A stretch of DNA of 11,575 nt from JASHVB01 sp049522565. Lineage in GTDB: Bacteria; Pseudomonadota; Alphaproteobacteria; Acetobacterales; Acetobacteraceae. This document shows, in pieces, positions 6,503 to 11,575 of the stretch (within the stretch, counting starts at the first letter, position 1; each line of letters starts with the position of its first letter). Both the position numbers and the translations under genes were made by a program. The stretch covers positions 1 through 11,575 of the forward strand of contig JBEKNT010000209.1 in the NCBI GenBank assembly GCA_049522565.1, given 5' to 3'. The notes under the pieces are model-generated. The model searched no databases, had not been told where the DNA came from, and saw only the letters and a list, made by a program, of their open reading frames with translations.

Positions 6503-6634
6503 GCAAGGTTTTTAACACGGAGACAGAACGAGAGCCACGGAGGGCCACGGAGAAGCGATTCCTGCTCCGCGGCACCGAAATTCACCTCCGTGGCCCTCCG
6601 TGGCTCTCGTTCTGTCTCCGTGTTAAATTCTTGC
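6503..6634. repeat. Long inverted repeat with perfect 41-bp arms
   Basis: The left arm 6512-6552 is the exact reverse complement of 6586-6626, separated by 33 bases. A further GCAAG/CTTGC match (6503-6507 with 6630-6634) lies just outside after a 3-4 base mismatch. Each arm carries three CACGGAG heptamers (left: 6516-6522, 6536-6542, 6546-6552). It sits between the dehydratase stop and the aminotransferase start, both plus strand. As RNA it would form a very stable stem. No transposase is present. I regard it as a dispersed non-coding repeat (MITE- or REP-like); a role as attenuator or RNase III site is inference. Confidence 0.95.
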
Positions 6635-6661
6635 TTTGCCGCGCGCAGGCGCTTGCCCAGC

Positions 6662-6682
6662 GGTGGGAGCCTCACTCCCACC
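6662..6682 (+). promoter_or_regulatory. 8-bp stem-loop in the aminotransferase leader
   Basis: ggtgggag (6662-6669) is perfectly complementary to ctcccacc (6675-6682) with a 5-base loop, 31 bases before the aminotransferase ATG and 27 bases after the long inverted repeat. No U-run follows, so it is not a standard terminator; it could influence translation or RNA processing. Confidence 0.45.
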
Positions 6683-6713
6683 ACACACTCGAATTGCCAA
6701 GCGAGTTACCCGA

Positions 6714-7862
6714 ATGACTGAGTCCGCACATCGCGCCGTACCGTTCCTCGACCTCAAGGCGCAGCAGGCGCGCATCGCCGCCGATCTGCGCACGCGGCTG
6801 GATCGGGTGCTGGCGCATTGCCAGTTCATCCTCGGACCGGAGGTGGCGGAACTGGAAGCCGCCCTGGCGAAGTTCTGCGGCGCACGGCATTGCATCGGCG
6901 TCAGTTCCGGCACCGACGCGATCCAGATCGCGCTGATGGCGGAAGGCATCGGGCGCGGCGACGCGGTGTTCCTGCCGGCCTTCACCTATACCGCGACCGC
7001 CGAGGTGCCACTGGTGCTCGGCGCCACGCCGGTGTTCGTGGATGTCGATCCGCGCACGTTCCAGATCGATCCGGCGCATTTGGAACGGCGTATTGCCGAT
7101 GTGCGGGCGGCAGGGAAATTGCGGCCGCGCGCGCTGATCGGGGTGGATCTGTTCGGCCAGCCGGCGGACTGGCCGGCCTTGCGCGACATCGCCGCGCGCG
7201 AGGGGCTGTTCACGCTGGACGACCTGGCGCAGAGCTTCGGCTGTACGTTGGGCGGCCGCGCGCTGGGCGCCGCGGCCGACGCGACCGCCACGAGTTTTTT
7301 CCCGTCCAAGCCGCTCGGTGCGTACGGCGACGGCGGCGCGCTGTTCACCGAGAGCGACGAGCGCGCGGCGCTGTATCGCAGCCTGCGCACCCACGGCGAG
7401 GGCACCACGCGCTACGAAGTGCTGCGCACCGGGATGAACGGGCGGCTCGATACGATGCAGGCGGCGGTGCTGCTGGCCAAGTTGACGGTGTTTCCCGAGG
7501 AGCTTGCCGCCCGCGAGCGGATCGCCCGCATCTACGATTCGCGGCTGGGCAACGCGGTGGTGACGCCGGCGCGCGTGCCGCACAGCACCTGCGCATGGGC
7601 GATCTACGCGATCCTGCTGCGCGACGCGGCCGAGCGCGAACTGGTGCAGGCGTCGTTGAAAACGGCGGGCGTGCCGACAGCGATCTACTATCCGCGTCCG
7701 CTGCATCGCCAGCCCGCGTATCGCGACCAGCACGACGGGGTGACGCTGCCGGTGTCGGAAGACCTGGCGGAGCGGATTCTCGCATTGCCGATCCATCCCG
7801 ACCTGACCGCGGCGGATGTCGCGCATATCTGCGATTCGCTGCTGGCGGCCGTGGCCGCATGA
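6714..7862 (+). CDS. DegT/DnrJ/EryC1/StrS (WbpE-like) PLP sugar aminotransferase
   Basis: The 382-residue protein is a fold-type I PLP enzyme that transfers an amino group, usually from glutamate, onto a keto-sugar nucleotide. Family marks in order are FLDLKAQQ near the N-terminus, ILGPEVAELE, SSGTDAIQIAL (phosphate binding), FTYTATAE, DDLAQSFG (the Asp that contacts the pyridine nitrogen), and SFFPSKPLGAYGDGGA with the Schiff-base lysine at K199, followed by NGRLDTMQAAVL. The SFFPSKPLG segment and the opening resemble WbpE (UDP-3-keto-GlcNAcA aminotransferase) and the related FdtB/QdtB group more than PglE/PseC, so the 3- versus 4-amino outcome is open. ATG 6714 was chosen because family homology begins within a few residues; a start at 6636 would run through hairpin DNA. 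It follows a 4,6-dehydratase, consistent with a two-step pathway. Its stop overlaps the next start by ATGA. Confidence 0.93.
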   Translation: MTESAHRAVPFLDLKAQQARIAADLRTRLDRVLAHCQFILGPEVAELEAALAKFCGARHCIGVSSGTDAIQIALMAEGIGRGDAVFLPAFTYTATAEVPLVLGATPVFVDVDPRTFQIDPAHLERRIADVRAAGKLRPRALIGVDLFGQPADWPALRDIAAREGLFTLDDLAQSFGCTLGGRALGAAADATATSFFPSKPLGAYGDGGALFTESDERAALYRSLRTHGEGTTRYEVLRTGMNGRLDTMQAAVLLAKLTVFPEELAARERIARIYDSRLGNAVVTPARVPHSTCAWAIYAILLRDAAERELVQASLKTAGVPTAIYYPRPLHRQPAYRDQHDGVTLPVSEDLAERILALPIHPDLTAADVAHICDSLLAAVAA

Positions 7863-8659
7863 TGCGCGTTTTCAAAAACCTCTCCGGCGGGAGAGGGAGA
7901 GGTATATTTATCGTACTTCTCGCCCTGCTGCTTGCAACGCCCGCCGCGGATTCGCGTGGCGTCCTCGCCGCGACGCCGATCAGCCGCATGGACCTGTCAT
8001 GGTGGCGCGAACGCTTTGACGCCAAGCAGGCGGAACTGCGCGACCGCCACCCGGCGCTGGTGTTCTACGGCGATTCCATCACCCAGGACTGGGAACGCTC
8101 CGGACCGCCGCCCTGGATGGATTTTTCCCCGGTCTGGCAACGCTTCTACGGCGACCGCAACGCGGTGAACCTGGGCTTCGTCGGCGACACCACCGCCAGC
8201 CTGCTGTGGCGCATCGACCATGGCGAGGCGAGCGACATTGCCCCCAAGGTCGCGGTGATCCTGATCGGCGCCAACAATCTCGGGCGCGTGCACTGGTCCA
8301 CCGACGACACGATGCTCGGCATCGACGCCATCGTGAGCGAGTTGCGCCATCGGCTACCCACCACCAAACTGTTATTGCTTGGCATCCTGCCGTCACAGCG
8401 CTCCGACTGGGTCACCGAGACGGCGCTCGCGGTGAATCGCCGACTGGCGCAGGAATATCCGCATGGCGGCGCGGTGACCTTCCTGGACGTCGGCCACGTC
8501 TTCATGCGGGGGGACAAACTGGATCGCGACCTGTTTTTCGATCCCAGGCACACGCCGCCCGATCCGCCGCTGCATCCTACCGCGCAGGGCCAGGCCTTGC
8601 TGGCGGCAGCGATGGAACCGACTCTCGCGGCGTTGCTGGGCGACCGCGTGCATCAATAG
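7859..8659 (+). CDS. Secreted SGNH/GDSL-family hydrolase
   Basis: Predicted 266-residue esterase/lipase-like hydrolase of the SGNH superfamily, probably acting on O-acyl groups of a carbohydrate or lipid. Block I is FYGDSIT with nucleophile S73, block II GFVGDTT, block III IGANN, and block V DPPLHPTAQG with H239. The Asp before it, D235, is separated by three residues rather than the usual two. A signal peptide is visible: a basic start, then the hydrophobic IFIVLLALLLAT run (about 17-28), then a polar stretch, so the protein is likely periplasmic. ATG 7859 overlaps the aminotransferase stop (ATGA); ATG 7862 is an equal alternative. The layout resembles platelet-activating-factor-acetylhydrolase-like members. 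Coupling to the aminotransferase gene suggests editing of the same glycan (inference). The substrate is unknown. Confidence 0.9.
   Translation: MMRVFKNLSGGRGRGIFIVLLALLLATPAADSRGVLAATPISRMDLSWWRERFDAKQAELRDRHPALVFYGDSITQDWERSGPPPWMDFSPVWQRFYGDRNAVNLGFVGDTTASLLWRIDHGEASDIAPKVAVILIGANNLGRVHWSTDDTMLGIDAIVSELRHRLPTTKLLLLGILPSQRSDWVTETALAVNRRLAQEYPHGGAVTFLDVGHVFMRGDKLDRDLFFDPRHTPPDPPLHPTAQGQALLAAAMEPTLAALLGDRVHQ
7879..7905. repeat. C-rich/G-rich inverted repeat inside the SGNH signal-peptide coding region
   Basis: A cctctcc-ggc-gggagagg-type hairpin lies in the first 16 codons of the hydrolase gene, encoding the NLSGGRGRG stretch before the hydrophobic core. It resembles intergenic hairpins common in such genomes. 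It may be a repeat that inserted in frame and was tolerated because the signal peptide n-region is flexible. Confidence 0.5.
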
Positions 8660-8671
8660 GGGAGGCAAGCC

Positions 8672-8965
8672 ATGGCCAAGGGCTACTGGATCGCCGGCGT
8701 CGATGTGACCGATCCCGAAGGCTACAAGGACTACGTTGCGGCCAACGCCGCGGCATTTCAGAAATACGGCGCCCGCTTCATCGTGCGCGGCGGGCGGTTC
8801 GAGGCACCGGAAGGCAAGCCGCGATCACGCAACATTGTGCTGGAGTTCAAGGACTACGACACCGCCCTGGCGTGCTACCACTCGCCGGAATATGCGGCGG
8901 CAAAAGCGCTGCGCGACGGCCGCGCGGAAGCCAACCTGATCATCATCGAGGGCTACGACGCCTGA
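8672..8965 (+). CDS. DUF1330 family protein
   Basis: The 97-residue protein is a complete DUF1330 domain, a small dimeric alpha/beta-barrel fold (ferredoxin-like) without an established reaction. Recognisable pieces are the opening KGYWIAGVDVTDPEGY, then YVAANAAAFQKYGARFIVRGG, then RNIVLEFKDYDTALACYHSPEY, and the final ANLIIIEGYDA. No signal peptide is present, so it is cytoplasmic. The ATG at 8672 has a good Shine-Dalgarno (ggagg seven bases away) and lies 12 bases after the SGNH stop, so it is probably the last cotranscribed gene of that group. It need not share the glycan function. Domain boundaries and length match the family exactly. Confidence 0.92.
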   Translation: MAKGYWIAGVDVTDPEGYKDYVAANAAAFQKYGARFIVRGGRFEAPEGKPRSRNIVLEFKDYDTALACYHSPEYAAAKALRDGRAEANLIIIEGYDA

Positions 8966-9087
8966 TTTTCCGTTAGGAACCGCCGCGCCGTCCGTTGCCT
9001 CCGGTGTCGTTACAGGTTGAACATGCGGAGTTGATGGCGACCCGCCTCGCAGACCCCATCGCCGCCGCCTAGGTTGCCCTACCAAAC

Positions 9088-9095
9088 AAAGGAGG
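9088..9095 (+). promoter_or_regulatory. Strong Shine-Dalgarno for the two-TM small protein
   Basis: aaaggagg ends five bases before the GTG at 9101. It fixes that GTG as the start rather than the in-frame ATG at 9113 or the upstream in-frame start at 9074, which lacks a ribosome site. Confidence 0.8.
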
Positions 9096-9100
9096 TTCTC

Positions 9101-9337
9101 GTGCGATCTTCGATGAGTGCGCTGATGATTGCCGGGGCGATTCTGGCATTGCTGGGGATTGTCGGGCTGGCAATTCCCGAATTCACCACGCAACACACCG
9201 AGCAGGTGGCGAAGGTCGGGCCGGTGCAGGTGAATTCCACCGAACATGAATCGCACTTCGTTCCGCCGGTCGTCGCCGGCGGCGCGCTGGTGCTGGGTGT
9301 CGTGCTGCTCGGCGCGGGTTTCATGCGACGGCGGTGA
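9101..9337 (+). CDS. Small two-transmembrane protein of unknown function
   Basis: A 78-residue protein starting at GTG 9101, chosen for its near-perfect Shine-Dalgarno. Residues about 5-28 form the first hydrophobic helix (SALMIAGAILALLGIVGLAI). A roughly 30-residue polar linker follows, containing TTQHTEQVAKVGPVQVNSTEHES. A second helix at about 53-74 (VVAGGALVLGVVLLGAGFM) ends in arginines, RRR. By the positive-inside rule both ends are cytoplasmic and the linker lies in the periplasm. The two-helix layout with a GP-x-V pattern in the loop resembles small predicted membrane proteins in proteobacteria, but I cannot assign a family with certainty. The gap from DUF1330 (8966-9100) shows no motif I trust. 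The 110-bp repeat element lies downstream. Confidence 0.7.
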   Translation: MRSSMSALMIAGAILALLGIVGLAIPEFTTQHTEQVAKVGPVQVNSTEHESHFVPPVVAGGALVLGVVLLGAGFMRRR

Positions 9338-9397
9338 CATGGCGAGCGAGCTGGCTCGCCGCACCCTCACCCTCCGGTTAGGCCGCGCGGGGCTCGA

Positions 9398-9507
9398 CCC
9401 CATAGGCGTCAGGATAAGGTCGCGCGGTGGCGATATCAGCCTCCCCCTCCCCTTGAGGGAGGGGGAGTTTTCTTCTCCGCGTCCCGGTTAACCTGACGCC
9501 TATGGGG
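9398..9507. repeat. 110-bp element with 16-bp terminal inverted repeats (MITE-like)
   Basis: ccccataggcgtcagg at 9398-9413 is perfectly repeated in inverse at 9492-9507. Flanking bases outside the arms continue the pairing imperfectly. Inside lies the C-rich hairpin at 9441-9467, so the element is a nested palindrome. It fills the gap between the convergent small-protein gene and the LivK-type gene. It encodes nothing and no transposase is near. Terminal inverted repeats around a small core suggest a non-autonomous mobile element or a folded RNA boundary. Direct target duplications are not evident to me. Confidence 0.85.
9441..9471 (+). terminator. Hairpin followed by T-run, possible intrinsic terminator
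   Basis: The 11-bp arm ctccccctccc (9441-9451) pairs perfectly with gggagggggag (9457-9467) across a 5-base loop, and TTTT follows at 9468-9471. This fits a Rho-independent terminator for the plus-strand gene ending at 9337. It is also a copy of the dispersed C-rich hairpin family (compare 8-34 and 11524-11569). Confidence 0.6.
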
Positions 9508-9534
9508 CACGACTCCGTACAGCGGGACAGGCAG

Positions 9535-10746
9535 TCACAGCACCGGCTGCATCGCCTGCATGTCCTTCGGCCACACCGTATGTGCATTGCCCTGGCTCCA
9601 TTCCGTCAGGATCAGGGCCGCGTACTTGTTCAACCCGGTCTCATCGAACGCCGCACGCTTGCCGGGAATCGGCAGGTCGGTGAAGTCGCCCTCGGCCAGG
9701 GCGTCGCGGATCTTGGTGCTGTCGCGGCTCGCCGCCTTCTCCAGCGCCTGGCGTAGAATGATCCCGGCCGCGTAGCCCATTCCAAGTTGCTCGTTGTTCG
9801 GCGGATACGGCGCGTCCGCGTGCGCCTGCTTGTACATCTCGACCAACGGCCCCTCGCCCGGCACCGGCAGGTCCCAGTTCCAGCTCCACGGCATGAACAC
9901 CTGGTCAGCCGCCGCACCCAGCGTCTTGCCGGCGGAGTCCGACGATACGCCGCCCGCCGCCACCACCGGCGTCTTCACACCAAGCCCGCGCAGCGTCCGC
10001 AGGATCAGCACCGCGTCGTCGAGGAAGGCGCTGAGGAAAATCACGTCCGGCTTCTTCTGCATGATCGGCGAGACGACCACCGAGGGATCGCTCAAATTGC
10101 CCTGGAAATCGACATGCGTGACGATCGGCAGGCCGATGCGCTGCGCCTCCAGCGGCAGTGCCTTCGATACCGCCACGCTCACCGCATCCGGACCCATGAA
10201 GATCGCGCCGGATGACGGCGGCTTGCCGTTTTGCGCCTTCAGCATGTCGCACACCGCGTCCATGGCGAAATTCCAGATCGCGCTGCCCGGTGCGGTCATC
10301 TTGAAGGTGTATTTCATGCCGCGCTTCACCAGCGGATCGGCATAGGACGAGGTAACGATCGGCACGCGCGCCTTCTCGGCCTCCACCTGCGCCGCCATGG
10401 TAATGGCGCTGGCTGTGGACCCGTACAGGGCCACCGCGCCGTCCTGATCCAGCATGCGCCGCGTCACGCTGGCGCCCTGCGTCGGGTTTTCCGTGGTGGT
10501 GTCCGCGACGATGACCTTCAGCTTCGCACCGCCGAGCGCCTTGATGCCGCCCTCGCGATTGATCTGATCGGCCGCGATCAGGAAACCCCACACACCGCGC
10601 TGGCCGTTCTCGCCGAAGCCGCCGGTGAGCGAGTTCGGCGCGCCGATGACGATCTCCGCCTCCGCGCCGCGTCCGATGCGCGGCGCGCCAACCATGGCCG
10701 CCGCGGTCAGCAACGCGGCGAGACTCTCCCGACGTGATATCCGCAT
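9535..10746 (-). CDS. Branched-chain amino acid-type ABC substrate-binding protein (LivK-like), Tat-exported
   Basis: The 403-residue protein is a type I periplasmic binding protein (Peripla_BP_6 family) that binds amino acids, urea, amides or related small molecules for a Liv/HAAT-type ABC importer. The N-terminal twin-arginine signal is ISRRESLAALLTAAAMVGA, with a likely cleavage near GRGAEA (about residue 30). The mature protein opens IVIGAPNSLTGGFGENGQ, then GFLIAADQINREGGI, the typical first lobe. VIVADTTTENP, an ALYGSTASA segment and KPDVIFLSAFLDDAV follow. Start: ATG 10746, with GGAGG about 8 bases upstream; the frame is open upstream from a TTG at 10761, but that reads through the ribosome site. 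It is separated by only 52 bases from livF on the same strand, so the two are probably one operon. Ligand unknown. Confidence 0.9.
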   Translation of the reverse strand: MRISRRESLAALLTAAAMVGAPRIGRGAEAEIVIGAPNSLTGGFGENGQRGVWGFLIAADQINREGGIKALGGAKLKVIVADTTTENPTQGASVTRRMLDQDGAVALYGSTASAITMAAQVEAEKARVPIVTSSYADPLVKRGMKYTFKMTAPGSAIWNFAMDAVCDMLKAQNGKPPSSGAIFMGPDAVSVAVSKALPLEAQRIGLPIVTHVDFQGNLSDPSVVVSPIMQKKPDVIFLSAFLDDAVLILRTLRGLGVKTPVVAAGGVSSDSAGKTLGAAADQVFMPWSWNWDLPVPGEGPLVEMYKQAHADAPYPPNNEQLGMGYAAGIILRQALEKAASRDSTKIRDALAEGDFTDLPIPGKRAAFDETGLNKYAALILTEWSQGNAHTVWPKDMQAMQPVL

Positions 10747-10798
10747 AGTCGTTTCCTCCAACGTTCGCGCGGTATTGCGCGTTGTTCTTGTCGTCTGC

Positions 10799-11506
<708 letters not shown>

Positions 11507-11523
11507 TGGTTGGGTTCCGCAGT

Positions 11524-11569
11524 CCACCCCCTCCCCTTGAGGGTGGGGGTTGGGGGGAGGGGTCGGTGG
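11524..11569. repeat. C-rich/G-rich imperfect hairpin upstream of livF
   Basis: A run with ccacc, ccctcccc and ttga, followed by G-rich runs ending ggtgg, can fold into imperfect hairpins. The core ccctccccttgaggg is shared with 9441-9467. It separates livF from whatever gene lies past the window edge, and it looks like another member of the dispersed repeat family. Confidence 0.6.
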
Positions 11570-11575
11570 CGCACG

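Noticed and set aside
4395..6575. 726-residue open frame on the minus strand opposite the dehydratase
   Set aside because: Antisense shadow of a high-GC gene: low-complexity Arg/Ala/Gly/His/Gln text, no family pattern, while the plus strand has clear dehydratase motifs.
6437..6721. 94-residue plus-strand frame overlapping the dehydratase stop by ATGA
   Set aside because: It reads through both arms of the 41-bp inverted repeat and has no family pattern; the ATGA overlap is probably chance.
6818..7858. Upstream extension of the SGNH frame through the aminotransferase gene, making a 613-residue open frame
   Set aside because: The extension is an Arg/Gly/Ala-rich out-of-frame read of the aminotransferase; the ATGA overlap and signal peptide place the start at 7859.

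Overview
The window is high-GC proteobacterial chromosome with dense coding on both strands. The F1 epsilon subunit, the CapD/WbpM-type dehydratase, two twin-arginine-exported binding proteins and the many C-rich intergenic hairpins suggest an alphaproteobacterium, perhaps Acetobacteraceae or another Rhodospirillales. That placement is an impression, since there is no rRNA or marker comparison. The window looks chromosomal; I see no phage, transposase, tRNA, rRNA or CRISPR array.

Layout. (1) 59-481: atpC, the end of an ATP synthase operon. (2) 496-2853: a small accessory block with a VapBC-like toxin-antitoxin pair (minus), the decayed C-terminal remnant of a formylglycine-generating-enzyme-type (SUMF1) gene (minus), a DUF2442 gene (minus) and a HigBA toxin-antitoxin pair (plus) with a candidate promoter/operator. 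(3) 2943-4283: an orphan Tat-exported family 1 solute-binding protein (minus). (4) 4476-8965: a plus-strand group with a membrane-anchored nucleotide-sugar 4,6-dehydratase, a DegT/WbpE-like PLP aminotransferase, a secreted SGNH hydrolase and a DUF1330 protein, followed by a two-TM small protein at 9101-9337. (5) 9535-11506: a minus-strand livF plus Tat-exported branched-chain-amino-acid-type binding protein, the end of a Liv-type ABC operon whose other genes would lie beyond the right edge, if present.

How the genes work together. The dehydratase and aminotransferase fit consecutive steps in making an amino-deoxy sugar nucleotide for a surface glycan. The SGNH hydrolase is translationally coupled to the aminotransferase by an ATGA overlap and could edit acyl groups on that glycan (inference). 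The LivF and LivK-type genes form a separate amino-acid or amide uptake unit. The two toxin-antitoxin pairs are autonomous.

The most distinctive non-coding features are a perfect 41-bp inverted repeat between the dehydratase and the aminotransferase, a 110-bp element with perfect 16-bp terminal inverted repeats around a C-rich hairpin at 9398-9507, and a scattered family of C-rich/G-rich hairpins, one of which lies inside the signal-peptide coding region of the SGNH hydrolase. I did not find a convincing entirely new multi-gene system. The best candidates for a second look are these repeats, the unusual higB start and the eroded SUMF1-type gene within the toxin-antitoxin block.
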